Shown in pieces: positions 7,985 through 16,674 of a stretch of 40,315 bases of DNA. The notes beneath the pieces are model-generated. The model made no database searches. It was not told the DNA's origin and worked only from the letters and a program-made list of their open reading frames with translations. The stretch is from Methanosaeta sp. PtaB.Bin039 (GTDB lineage: Archaea > Halobacteriota > Methanosarcinia > Methanotrichales > Methanotrichaceae): assembly GCA_002067795.1 (NCBI GenBank), contig MVQI01000065.1, positions 1 through 40,315 on the forward strand, given 5' to 3'. The position numbers and the translations under genes are program-made. The first letter of the stretch is position 1, and each line of letters begins with the position of its first letter.

Positions 7985-8089
7985 CTAGTGACGTGGATCC
8001 GCACCAGGGTCGCAGAACGCCGTGTTCTCAATAAAGACCTCTTGAAGTCCTTCGATTTCTGGTATCTCTATTTCAACAATCCCATCCAT
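7985..8089 (-). CDS. Candidate RiPP precursor peptide, 34 aa
   Basis: ATG 8089 to TAG 7985-7987. The near-perfect ribosome site AAGGAGGTGA ends 5 nt before the ATG, the best in the window. The peptide begins MDGIVEIEIPEIEGLQEV, a strongly acidic amphipathic stretch of the sort that serves as a leader bound by the maturase. It then runs FIENTA and ends FCDPGADPRH, with a single Cys near the C-terminus followed by Asp, Pro and Gly. That terminus is the likely core; the lone Cys suggests a thioether or other Cys- or backbone-based modification, but this is inference. The gene is directly upstream of and co-directional with the SPASM maturase. It matches no peptide family I can name. Confidence 0.75.
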   Translation of the reverse strand: MDGIVEIEIPEIEGLQEVFIENTAFCDPGADPRH

Positions 8090-8159
8090 ATCATTCACCT
8101 CCTTGCAATTCATTGTTAATTGATACGCTGTTATGACCTGTATTGTACGTGTGGCTATT

Positions 8160-8185
8160 TATGGATATATGAAAATGTACTAAGA
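8160..8185 (-). promoter_or_regulatory. Candidate archaeal promoter of the precursor/maturase operon
   Basis: On the minus strand this reads ACATTTTCATATATCCATAA, an AT-rich TATA-like stretch about 75-95 nt upstream of the precursor start. It is the best TATA-like sequence in the gap 8110-8520. Placement is approximate. Confidence 0.3.
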
Positions 8186-8264
8186 ATTAACTCGAGAAGC
8201 CAATTCAAAAATTTTATGAATTTATGCTAACTGGTGAGGAATTAGTTTTAAAATTACTGAGAAA

Positions 8265-8313
8265 TCAAACTGTGGCGGCCACCTCGCCCTAAAGGACGGA
8301 GTATGCTTTGAGC
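8265..8313 (+). repeat. IS200/IS605-end-like element
   Basis: TCAAACTGTGGCGGCCACCT leads into an imperfect hairpin CTCGCCC-TAAA-GGACGGAG, followed by TATGCTTTGAGC. It aligns by eye with the copy at 6199. The flanking 8314-8520 shows no gene. It lies upstream of the precursor promoter, so an IS end may bound the peptide operon. Confidence 0.5.
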
Positions 8314-8521
8314 TGCACACCCGGTTAGCCGGAACTCAGGACTCCTCCAGTCTTAGTTGCCCAAATCTCTTTATCAGAATCATTGTGACTCTGCTATCGG
8401 TTTTCAGAGGAGCCTTATTAATCAATCTAAGGAATATGAAAACCGGGCGAGGGTTCACTTCATCTCCAACCTAATGTTGAGGTATTCGTGATCCTCCGTG
8501 CTCCCGAATTAATAAACTAAC

Positions 8522-10222
8522 TCAATAATCTATTAAAGTGCATTCCTCCAGATGCTCGTAATCACCCCACCCAGATCCAAACTCGAATCCCTTGAATTCG
8601 CTACTCATAATAGCATATTCCATTGGGTGCACCAGTGGAATCAATCCCACATCCTCGAATAGGATATTGCATGCGTCGCAGATATATCCATCCCTCTCCT
8701 CTCTGTTCGATGCCATGTAGGCGTTATACACAAGATCTGCGAGACTGTTATTTACATTGTCATACTTGGCTTTGAATGACATCATACTAGAATTGAAAAT
8801 CAACATTTGTTGTGCCATTGGATAGGTCCTGACATTGCTTCCGGCCAATAGCAGCTCATAATCTCCCACTTTGCGAGACTCCTTATAACCATTATAGTCA
8901 AATGTTTGAATATTTATAGCAATTCCTATATTCTTGAGCTGGGATCGGACTATTACCGCCACATCCTGCATCCATTCCAAACCCGGTGCAGATGAGATTG
9001 TCAAGTCAAGGCTTTCAAGCGGTTTCCCGTTCTTATCAAGAAGGCCATCTCCATCCGAATCTTTCCAGCCCGCTTCAGACAATAGCCTCTTAGCCATTTC
9101 TGGATTATGATTGTAGCCCTGTTGGCAGCAAGCTGGAACCTCGGGCAATTGCGGAGAGAGGTACATAGTATCGATGGCTTCTGTTGCGTATCCCCTGAAG
9201 GCACTAGCTACTATCTCCTTTCGGTCAATTGCGTAGCACATAGCCTTCCTTAGCAGTATGCCATCTGACCCATTGAAAGGCTCCTTCCAATAAGCTGTTG
9301 CTAGGTAATAGGTTCTGGCGTCTGGTCTTGTCTTTATGGTTATCTTTGGGTTGTTCTCTAGCGGTACAATCGAAGATAGAGATGGATTCCAATATCTACA
9401 AATATAATCTATCTCACCTTTTTCCAAGGCCTTGATAGCGACCTCTGGATCTTCGATATACTTTAGCACTATCTTGTCCGCCTTGGGTTTATGGAAGTTC
9501 AAATCATCTCTCCATGAGTGTCTCTTTTTGAGAACCACTACCTGGTTAGGAGTTGACTCATTTTCGTCCACCCAATAAGGCCCAAGCCCATTGTACCTCT
9601 TATCTGATCTCAATATTCCTTTGATATCCCAGGCAGGAGTTACATCCTGGGGATGGATGAACGCCGATAATGTTGGAGTCGAGCTGAGATCCCGCGCCAC
9701 ATTCAGCCAGCCTTGAGAAAAATGGACCTTGAAAGTTCTCTCATCTGCTGCCTCTGAATAATCATAGTAAATATATATAGGTAAATTATATATATCTCGG
9801 AGGTCTGTATAGCCGTGAGTTATCAATCTATCGAAGTTGAACTTCAGGATTGATGCATTCAGCGGCGTTTCATCTGCGAACCTGACTCCCTCCCGCAGAT
9901 GAAATGTCACAGTCTTGGTGTCGTCAGAAACTTCAAAGGATTCTGCCATCCAGGGGATGATATTTCCGTCACCATTCACTTCGATCAAAGGAGAGTAATG
10001 TGTATAGGAGTGGTAGTTTTCCAAACCACCAATATCGGGCCATACCTTACTGCTGAGAGTTGGATCGATTTCGAAGCTCTTCATAGCTTGGGCATAGGGC
10101 CCTATGCTGATGTTCAGAGTGTTCTCCGTTGATGAGGCAGCCTGAAGCCCCGAGAGAAGCAGCAATATCATCAGTATTCGAAAAACGATATTCAATGCAC
10201 TCAAGCTTAGATAATCCCTCAT
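8522..10222 (-). CDS. Family 5 (oligopeptide/nickel type) extracellular solute-binding protein
   Basis: 566 residues with an N-terminal signal (VFRILMILLLLSGLQAASS) lacking a lipobox Cys, so probably a secreted or N-terminally anchored form. The body has the SBP_bac_5 features: Y-x-PLIE near 77, an ESFEVSDDTKTVTFHLREGV stretch near 91-110, an LRKAMCYAIDRKEIV segment and a PEMAKRLLSEAGW segment. Family members bind oligopeptides, nickel or similar solutes. No matching Opp/Nik-type permeases are next to it; the neighbouring transporter is ABC-2 type. It shares an intergenic region with that divergent transporter, and AGGATG precedes the start. In this context it may bind the peptide product or an extracellular signal peptide. 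A stand-alone Ni/peptide receptor is the alternative. Confidence 0.9.
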   Translation of the reverse strand: MRDYLSLSALNIVFRILMILLLLSGLQAASSTENTLNISIGPYAQAMKSFEIDPTLSSKVWPDIGGLENYHSYTHYSPLIEVNGDGNIIPWMAESFEVSDDTKTVTFHLREGVRFADETPLNASILKFNFDRLITHGYTDLRDIYNLPIYIYYDYSEAADERTFKVHFSQGWLNVARDLSSTPTLSAFIHPQDVTPAWDIKGILRSDKRYNGLGPYWVDENESTPNQVVVLKKRHSWRDDLNFHKPKADKIVLKYIEDPEVAIKALEKGEIDYICRYWNPSLSSIVPLENNPKITIKTRPDARTYYLATAYWKEPFNGSDGILLRKAMCYAIDRKEIVASAFRGYATEAIDTMYLSPQLPEVPACCQQGYNHNPEMAKRLLSEAGWKDSDGDGLLDKNGKPLESLDLTISSAPGLEWMQDVAVIVRSQLKNIGIAINIQTFDYNGYKESRKVGDYELLLAGSNVRTYPMAQQMLIFNSSMMSFKAKYDNVNNSLADLVYNAYMASNREERDGYICDACNILFEDVGLIPLVHPMEYAIMSSEFKGFEFGSGWGDYEHLEECTLIDY

Positions 10223-10239
10223 TGAAAAACATCCTGAAT

Positions 10240-10255
10240 TAACATTTTTTTATAG
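10240..10255 (-). promoter_or_regulatory. Candidate TATA box of the solute-binding protein gene
   Basis: The minus strand reads ATACTATAAAAAAATG here, about 20-30 nt before ATG 10222. That is the distance expected for an archaeal TATA element with a very short leader. Confidence 0.4.
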
Positions 10256-10603
10256 TATTACAATAAATACTACGGCGGTCGAATGCAATACACTGGCGCT
10301 AACCCAGCTGCGCGACAGAAGGGGAACGAGGTCTGCGGCGCGATGCCCATGTCCTTATTCGTACTAATGCACTTCATGTTGATCATTAAATATCAATTTT
10401 ATATCATATTATAGCATTAGATGTTACTAACATAAAGATATATAAGTATTTCTGAACCCAAAAATCTTTGACAACCTAAGCAGCAAGCATAGAATTGGGA
10501 AATCACACTGTAATCCTATTATCATCAGATCCATATCATGCATCAGTCAAACTATATATGATAAATACAAATACCATAAATCATAAATTTACACTTTACC
10601 GAA

Positions 10604-10612
10604 AGATATAAC
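10604..10612 (+). promoter_or_regulatory. TATA box of the DrrAB-like operon (leaderless)
   Basis: AGATATAAC is centred 29 bp before ATG 10637, and no Shine-Dalgarno precedes that ATG. Both suggest a leaderless archaeal transcript. A further TATA-like AGATATATAAG lies near 10436. The gap 10223-10636 is otherwise AT-rich with no convincing gene. Confidence 0.5.
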
Positions 10613-10636
10613 ATAATTGATGCTACTCATTATATT

Positions 10637-11596
10637 ATGGGAAATCCGATCATCTCCATGAAAAACCTGTCCAAGGCGTACCATGGCGAAAAAGCGGTAG
10701 ATAACGTGAACCTGGAGATCGATAAGGGAGAGTTCTTTGGGTTACTTGGGCCCAACGGTGCTGGCAAGAGCACAGTGATAAAGATGCTGACGACGATAAT
10801 TCACCCAACGGAGGGAACCGCAACCATCCATGGACATGATATAATCGAGGAGCGGGACGCAGTTAGATCCTGCATTGGGGTCGTATTCCAAGATTCCGTC
10901 CTGGACAGAAAACTCACAGGCAGAGAGAATCTGGATTTCCACGCAAGACTGTACGGCCTGCGAGGGGATATGCGTCGCGAAAGAATAGAAGAAGTCTTGG
11001 AGCTTGTGGAGCTTAAGGATAAGGCTGATGTCTTGGTGGAGAGATACTCCGGTGGAATGCAGCGCCGCCTGGCCATAGCCCGCGGGCTTATGCATCACCC
11101 AGGAGTCCTCTTCCTCGATGAGCCGACTTTAGGCCTGGATGCCCAATCCAGACGCCATATCTGGAAATACGTAAAAGAGCTGAACCTTCGCGAGGACATT
11201 ACAATAGTCCTTACCACCCATTATATGGAAGAGGCGGATCAACTGTGTGAGAGGGTCGCCATAATCGACCGAGGAAGAATAGTAGCCCTGGATACGCCTG
11301 AGAACCTGAAAGGCCTAATCGGCGCCGATACCATTGTGATGCACATCCAGAGCGGTGGCGAGATTCTGCTCCAATCTCTCAGCTTCTTTCCTTGGATTGC
11401 TTCATCAGAAGTGAGCAATGGTAAGATTCTCTTGCGGGTAGATGATGCACAATCGCGAATACCACAGGTGGTTATCGAAGCCTGCATGAACAGGGCAATT
11501 GTATCTCATGTGGGTATTATTGAACCGACATTGGAGGACGTCTTTCTAAAGCTCACCGGTCGAACCTTGCATGAATGCGAGGACTCGGGCAATTGA
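10637..11596 (+). CDS. ABC-2 type exporter ATP-binding protein (DrrA-like)
   Basis: 319-residue ABC ATPase. Walker A GPNGAGKST is at 38-46, the Q-loop at Q85, the signature SGGMQ at 138-142, Walker B LFLDEP at 158-163 and the H-loop His at 195 (TTHYMEEAD). The C-terminal about 80 residues match the DrrA/CcmA-type extension, ending with the common GIIEPTLEDVFLKLTGRTL. Such proteins power export of antibiotics, peptides or polymers through an ABC-2 permease, here the next gene 27 bp downstream. The pair is divergent from the solute-binding protein and near the radical SAM peptide genes, which makes peptide export the leading hypothesis. Confidence 0.95.
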   Translation: MGNPIISMKNLSKAYHGEKAVDNVNLEIDKGEFFGLLGPNGAGKSTVIKMLTTIIHPTEGTATIHGHDIIEERDAVRSCIGVVFQDSVLDRKLTGRENLDFHARLYGLRGDMRRERIEEVLELVELKDKADVLVERYSGGMQRRLAIARGLMHHPGVLFLDEPTLGLDAQSRRHIWKYVKELNLREDITIVLTTHYMEEADQLCERVAIIDRGRIVALDTPENLKGLIGADTIVMHIQSGGEILLQSLSFFPWIASSEVSNGKILLRVDDAQSRIPQVVIEACMNRAIVSHVGIIEPTLEDVFLKLTGRTLHECEDSGN

Positions 11597-11623
11597 ATTT
11601 GGCTCTTCAAAGGAGACAGCATC

Positions 11624-12391
11624 GTGAGATTTTATCTCTATGAGGCATATAGTCTCTGGCGCAGGGATATGCTGAGCTTCTCCAGGCAGAAGGATCGATT
11701 AATCGGTTACTCCTTTGCTCCATTGTTCCTATTGGCGTTCATAGGACTCGGATTTAAGAACCAGATCTATTTTCCTGAGATGAAGAACATCGATTACCTG
11801 AGTTTCCTCACCCCCGGAATGGTGGCAATGACTCTGCTTACCGCATCCAACTCTACAAGCTTCCTGATGCTATGGGATAGAGAGATGGGCTTTCTTAAGG
11901 AGATCATGGTCACTCCTTCCAGCAGGATTGGGATAATCCTTGGAAGAACTGCTAGTGGAGTTACTGTCGCCATATTTCAGAGCTTTATTATATTATTTGG
12001 AGGAATAGTCATGGGCTCGAGATTCCATAGGCCAGAAGGGATGCTGATCTCGTTGATCTTCATGGCGTTAATTGCCTCGGCATTTATAGGCCTGGGATTA
12101 TCGCTAGCATCCTTCAAGAAGGAGACTTACGGATTTTCGCTCGTCCTGAACTTCATTCTATACCCGTTCCTCTTCCTATCCGGCGCTCTCTACCCTGTGG
12201 ACCGCCTACCGTCCTTAGTTGCTCCATTGTCATACTACAATCCGCTCACTTACGGCATAGACGGCCTGCGATACAGCCTCCTTGGGGTAAGCAGCTTCAG
12301 TCCCGCTCTTGACCTGGGAGTAATGGCCGCAAGCTGCCTGGCCATGCTCGGCCTTGGAACCTACCTATTTGAGAAGGGCGAGTGGGATTGA
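11624..12391 (+). CDS. ABC-2 type transporter permease (DrrB-like)
   Basis: 255 residues from a GTG start with AAAGGAGA 8 nt upstream. About six membrane helices are visible, for example FAPLFLLAFIGLGF, FLTPGMVAMTLLT, FQSFIILFGGIVMG, ISLIFMALIASAFIGLGLSL, LNFILYPFLFLSGALYP and LGVMAASCLAMLGLGTYLF. The cytoplasmic MGFLKEIMVTPSSRIGIILG is the family's conserved coupling segment (E-x-MVTP). It forms an exporter with the preceding ATPase. After its stop the same frame stays open from TTG 12395 to TAA 12541 (starts AIGQDLIIAATEYAGNYGLK), perhaps a gene remnant. Confidence 0.93.
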   Translation: MRFYLYEAYSLWRRDMLSFSRQKDRLIGYSFAPLFLLAFIGLGFKNQIYFPEMKNIDYLSFLTPGMVAMTLLTASNSTSFLMLWDREMGFLKEIMVTPSSRIGIILGRTASGVTVAIFQSFIILFGGIVMGSRFHRPEGMLISLIFMALIASAFIGLGLSLASFKKETYGFSLVLNFILYPFLFLSGALYPVDRLPSLVAPLSYYNPLTYGIDGLRYSLLGVSSFSPALDLGVMAASCLAMLGLGTYLFEKGEWD

Positions 12392-12655
12392 GGATTGGCT
12401 ATTGGTCAGGATCTCATTATCGCCGCAACTGAATATGCTGGGAACTACGGGCTGAAGCTTCATGGACAGATAGAGGAAGTCCAGATTCTGCACCAGCATA
12501 GAAGTGGCAAAACCAATACCGTTGAGACTAGTACATACTAATTGTAATTTATGGCGCATTTATTGATATAATATCCCATAACTATTGCTAAGATACATTG
12601 AAATACTATTAGATCGTAGAACTGTTAAGGTGTCAACATACGTAAGTGAATTCCT

Positions 12656-12922
12656 ATGAGGCAGAGGAGAAGAAGCAAGGATATGATCCTTCACGATATC
12701 CTGAGTGTCTGCACCAAAGGGGAGAGTATTACCCAGATAGTGTACAAATCAAACATCAACTTCCCCATAGCCAGACGGTTTCTCGAGCCGATGCTTAAGA
12801 GCAATCTGCTCGAGAAGATAGACAATTCGCCCGTCATCTATAAGACCACTCCCAAAGGCGAGGACACCCTGGCGCGGCTAAAGATACACCTGGATCAGAT
12901 GAAAGGGGTATTCGGAGATTGA
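12656..12922 (+). CDS. Small winged-helix transcriptional regulator (HTH_45-like)
   Basis: 88 residues. The order is SKDMILHDILSVCTKGESIT, then the recognition-helix region VYKSNINFPIARRFLEPMLK, then the wing (IDNSPVIYKTTPKGEDTLAR) and a short C-terminal helix. That is the archaeal ArnR1/HTH_45 winged-helix pattern, proteins that bind DNA as dimers. It follows the exporter genes on the same strand after a 264-bp gap and is the likely local regulator of the peptide/exporter island. Its start lacks a clear ribosome site. A mainly AT-rich stretch without a gene (12923-13185) follows. Confidence 0.85.
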   Translation: MRQRRRSKDMILHDILSVCTKGESITQIVYKSNINFPIARRFLEPMLKSNLLEKIDNSPVIYKTTPKGEDTLARLKIHLDQMKGVFGD

Positions 12923-13185
12923 AGGCCAAGAACGGAAGGGCAATAGTATGACCCTTTGGACACCTGCAACTATAGTCAACGACCTCATCTCAAATTTTGG
13001 ATAGAATAAGAAATGCTTCAGTCAATATTGCCGTCCTTTTTTTATATAAGCCGAATTCGACTAGCGTCCAGCTATCAACGAAAAACGCATAATCTGCGTA
13101 AATCCATTTTTCAGCAGTTCTCTTGCTTATAAGCCGCTTGCGTACTAGGTTGTCGCCCCAATCTGCACGTCAGGCTACGAGGATA

Positions 13186-13728
13186 CTATTCGAAGTGCCT
13201 CCCGGCCCTCCTTATGGTCTCTCTGTGCTGCCACCACATAAGCCCTAAGGCCCGATTGGAGCCTAAGTATCCGAATATGGGATTTGGGTAATGACATTTT
13301 GTCGTATCCTCGGGATTTGGCTTGAGCACCCGGCACTGGGCAGGCTTTGAAGGGCTGGTGCAGCCTTTCTCAGCATCCCAGAATACGCAGGTTCCAGTCT
13401 TTCCCCCAGAGTGGTCGAACACCGCCCCGCGAGTCTCCACATGGGCCGGCCTGATGTAGTAGGCCATGGCTTTCGGGGCGCGGCTCTCGACCCGCTTAAG
13501 CTCTCCGGTCTGAAGCGTAATTGTATAGCCACGCAGCTCCTCAAAGCTCATCATGGGATTTTTATCGTACCAGTCGATCTGGTACATCCCTGTGGACAGA
13601 AGCTTGACCAGGCCATCGTACATCTGCCCCTTGATGTCGCTGGGGAAGAGCGCGCCAGCATGGCGTTTGCAGCACCTGCCGCCGCAGGCAGCGCATGTAT
13701 CGTAGTCCAAGTAGGTATTTGGGCTCAT
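13186..13728 (-). CDS. YkgJ-like cysteine-cluster protein
   Basis: 180 residues. The N-terminus has C12, C15, C19 and C20 (DTCAACGGRCCKRH), followed later by GTCVFWDAEKGCTSPSKPAQ and a downstream Cys (TTKC). This is the zinc- or iron-binding YkgJ-type cysteine set (PF03692-like). Biochemical function of the family is poorly known. The protein is soluble, with no signal or membrane helix. The YYIRPAHVETRGAVFDHSGG segment is not a motif I recognise. It stands alone, antisense to its neighbours. The start is ATG 13728, with a weak ribosome site. Confidence 0.8.
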   Translation of the reverse strand: MSPNTYLDYDTCAACGGRCCKRHAGALFPSDIKGQMYDGLVKLLSTGMYQIDWYDKNPMMSFEELRGYTITLQTGELKRVESRAPKAMAYYIRPAHVETRGAVFDHSGGKTGTCVFWDAEKGCTSPSKPAQCRVLKPNPEDTTKCHYPNPIFGYLGSNRALGLMWWQHRETIRRAGRHFE

Positions 13729-13980
13729 TTGTGATCACGCCTAATTGGTTCGTATGGATACTATGTTGGAGTCTTTTGCTCTAATTCGTCAATCAAATGC
13801 GCTTCTAGTATTAAATATTATAGCTATATGAATCCAAATGTATCTGTAATTAATATTGGTGCTCTGAGATAGATTGAGCAAGCTCTGGTTTTGATCTCAC
13901 AATATCTAACAATAGTAACAAAAAAATTATATATTATAATAGTATCTGAGGCATATGTGGTGATTAGATGGAGATCTATT

Positions 13981-14838
13981 ATGACCACGGAGTTCCGCAG
14001 CTGGCAAGCCATATGGGAGGAGACGATAAGACACTCTAGCCTCAACCGCGTCCGATAGGATCTTTCTGAAAAAGAACGGCTGGACATGATTGCAGAGGTT
14101 TCATTGAAGACTTATGGGGGCAGGCTGGATCAGACAGATCCGAAGAAGAAGGCCGAGTTCGAGGCAGAGCTAAATCGCTTGATGCGATTCATCAACAAGG
14201 ATTCGAGCGTTCTTGACATCGGAGCTGGATATGGCCGCCTCGCCATTCCCCTGGCCAGGCACGTGAGAAAGATGACTGTCGTCGAGCCCGCCCATCCCTT
14301 CATGAATCAACTGAAAAGTGAATGCCAGGCAAGAGGGGGCAGACAACATAGAGTTCGCAGAAGACCTCTGGTCCGACTTTCCTCTGCAAGAGAAGTACGA
14401 CCTGGTCTACAGCACCTGGAGTTCAGCTGTTCGAGACCCCGCCACCCTGATGAAGATGCACGATGCCAGCTGTGGCTACTGCGTTTTGGAATCATTGGCC
14501 AGCCCATTCAGGATCTTTGACTTCTCAGGGTAGATCTATCCACTGATCATGGGAGAGGAGTACCGAGCCCCTGGAAACTATCTGAAATGTGGTGACTACG
14601 CTCCACGACTACCAAATCTATGCCAATATCGAGATCTGTTTGTTCGACAGAGATGAGAGATACCAGACTATGGAAGAGGCACTGGTGATCCAAAAGACGC
14701 TGCTTGCGAACTACATCGAGGCCGACGAGCTAACCGAGGATAAGCCGAAGGCAGTACTTCCGGTCCAAAATGAATCCGGACGGGTCCTATAATACTCGCG
14801 TAAAGAGCGCCAACTGCATGGTGTGGTGGAAGGCATAA
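13981..14838 (+). pseudogene. Broken class I SAM-dependent methyltransferase
   Basis: Reading from ATG 13981 gives MTTEFRSWQAIWEETIRHSS, then TAG at 14056-14058. The same frame continues as LSEKERLDMIAEVSLKTYGG and the SAM-binding motif VLDIGAGYGRLAIPLARHV. A frameshift near 14325 leads into EGADNIEFAEDLWSDFPLQE and STWSSAVRDPATLMKM. A TAG at 14531-14533 follows, with a further frame change to TTLHDYQIYANIEICLFDRD, and another shift near 14790 to VKSANCMVWWKA and TAA 14836-14838. At least one nonsense codon and three shifts interrupt an otherwise full-length gene of about 280 codons. The remaining parts still look well conserved, so inactivation seems recent. The original substrate is unknown. 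Confidence 0.85.
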
Positions 14839-14984
14839 TGCCGAGACAGGCTTTGCGCCTTGCTAGGATACGAAGGCAACGCTGTCAGGGAAGGGCTAAA
14901 GAGCGGAGCTGGAAGGCCCCACCGTCATAGTGGGGATTGAAGAGGAGACTTTGCCCAAATCTTCGGTCCAGATGATTTCCGGGG

Positions 14985-15758
14985 CTAACCCTTGAGCAGA
15001 TAACCACCGTCCACAGGAAGAGCCACACCTGTGATGAAGCTGGCATCCTCTGAGAGCAGAAACAGGATGGCTCTTGAGATCTCCTCGGGCCTTCCCAGGC
15101 GCCTCATGGCGTGTGCGCTGACGAGGGCCTCGAACTTCTCCTTGCCCATCTTCTCGAAGAGCGGTGCGGTAAGCTCGGTCCTGGCGTATCCCGGGCAGAC
15201 CGCATTTACCCTGATGTTCATCTCAGCATAATCTATAGCCATGGACTGTGTAAGGCCAATTAGTCCGAACTTGCTCACGTTGTAGGCAGTACGGGTCCTA
15301 AAAGCATTGATGCCGCCTACCGAGGCGATGTTGACTATGCTTCCCCTCCCCAGCTCAAGCATCTGCCTGGCAGCTGCCCTGGAACAGTTGAATGCTCCTG
15401 TCAGGTTGACATCCAAGGTATCGCTCCAGTCCCTGTACTCTGTATGGAGGATATCGTTTCTGGAAGGATTGATAGCAGCGTTGTTAACCAGCCCGTAGAC
15501 CTTGCCTGATGACGCCTCTATAACTTCGAACGTCTTTTTCACCAGAGCTTCCTCAGAGACGTCGCATCGGTGGACCAGTACCCTGCTGTCACCTCCAAGG
15601 CTCTCCTTTGCACTGGCCAGCTTATCTGCGCTCCTGCCGAGAATATGGACGAACGCCCCTTCCGCATGCAGGTCCCTGGCTGTCTGCAGCCCGATCCCGG
15701 CGCTTCCGCCAGTCACGACAACCGTCTTGCCATCGAAACGACCTGAAGACATCGACAT
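14985..15758 (-). CDS. Short-chain dehydrogenase/reductase (FabG-like)
   Basis: 257-residue classical SDR. The NAD(P)-binding TGGSAGIG is at 16-23, NNAA at 92-95, and the catalytic set is S146 (NIASVGG), Y159 and K163 (YNVSK). The C-terminal FITGVALPVDGGYLLKG is the usual substrate-loop and end motif. Closest in pattern to FabG/glucose-dehydrogenase-like reductases; the substrate cannot be named. Two possible starts (Met1 and Met3) lie close together. No operon partner is visible. The gap 14839-14984 holds nothing recognisable. Confidence 0.92.
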   Translation of the reverse strand: MSMSSGRFDGKTVVVTGGSAGIGLQTARDLHAEGAFVHILGRSADKLASAKESLGGDSRVLVHRCDVSEEALVKKTFEVIEASSGKVYGLVNNAAINPSRNDILHTEYRDWSDTLDVNLTGAFNCSRAAARQMLELGRGSIVNIASVGGINAFRTRTAYNVSKFGLIGLTQSMAIDYAEMNIRVNAVCPGYARTELTAPLFEKMGKEKFEALVSAHAMRRLGRPEEISRAILFLLSEDASFITGVALPVDGGYLLKG

Positions 15759-15963
15759 GTATAGATCCCATTTGAATTTGCAGGATATCGGATATCCTTA
15801 GAGTCTCTTTCCCTATTTCATGTTTGGGGGGTTGTATAAAAATCATTTCTATATCTGCCCCGTTCCCTAAATCCAATCCCGCATAGGTATATAGCATGAG
15901 CGGCAAGGCCGCCAGAGCAACCATGCTGCAAATGATACTGGTGGTTCGCATCCCGAATATGCG

Positions 15964-16662
15964 TTACCAGACAAAGGGCAGCAAGCGATACGGCCTGTTC
16001 ATACGGTATTCATGGTATCCAGGCAAGTCTCTCAGAAGCACCTTCTCCTCGTCGATAATCCTCCATACCAGGAGCGGGATATATAACGAGACTATGGGCA
16101 CTGCCAACCAAGATCCGAGAGCTATGGGCGTGAGGAGATACATTACTAAGACGCCCAGGTACATCGGGTGCCTGATGATGGAATATGGACCTGTTGTAAC
16201 GACCTTCTGACCCTCTTCAACCTCAATTGTCCGAGCCGCATATCTGTTCTCTTTGAAGACCCACAGGATGAGACAGTAGCCAAGAAGCACACCAATATCA
16301 GCCGCAAGTACAGCATATACCGGAACCTGATTCAGTCCATTTTGTCTCAGATCGTAGCCGATGGCCAAAAAGCCAGCAACCAACACGACATATCCCAGTA
16401 GGACGATAGTCTGTTGCTCCCGCTCTTTCTCCTGAAATTTCATCCGCCGCCTCAGTAGCTCTGGATCCGTTCTCAGAAAATAGATTGCTGCCGCAATCAT
16501 TGGGATCGAGAGAACCATCCAGTACAGCCAGCCTTGCCAGTAATGAATGGTTCCAGCCATGGCGAAGATAATAGCGGGTATCATGAGGGCTGCCAATCCA
16601 AAGCGGACCATCGCCTGCTTTCGGATCGCATCAAATCCCTGTGGAGAAATCACGCCTCGCAT
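15964..16662 (-). CDS. Membrane methyltransferase, ICMT/PEMT-like
   Basis: 232 residues with about five membrane segments (AALMIPAIIFAMAGTIHYW; LYWMVLSIPMIAAAIYFL; IVLLGYVVLVAGFLAI; VLAADIGVLLGYCLILWVF; LTPIALGSWLAVPIVSLYIP). The C-terminal half has the signature GPYSIIRHPMYLG, then WRIIDEEKVLLRDLPGYHEY and RPYRLLP. This is the conserved SAM-binding region of isoprenylcysteine carboxyl methyltransferase and phospholipid methyltransferase relatives. In archaea the substrate is unclear, perhaps a lipid or an isoprenoid-linked thiol. GAGGGG precedes the start. Two 37-bp direct repeats lie just upstream. Confidence 0.88.
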   Translation of the reverse strand: MRGVISPQGFDAIRKQAMVRFGLAALMIPAIIFAMAGTIHYWQGWLYWMVLSIPMIAAAIYFLRTDPELLRRRMKFQEKEREQQTIVLLGYVVLVAGFLAIGYDLRQNGLNQVPVYAVLAADIGVLLGYCLILWVFKENRYAARTIEVEEGQKVVTTGPYSIIRHPMYLGVLVMYLLTPIALGSWLAVPIVSLYIPLLVWRIIDEEKVLLRDLPGYHEYRMNRPYRLLPFVW

Positions 16663-16674
16663 CTCACTGATCCC

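Noticed and set aside
10283-10417. 44-aa ORF (possible extra peptide)
   Set aside because: No ribosome site, and the second half is only AT-rich hydrophobic drift.
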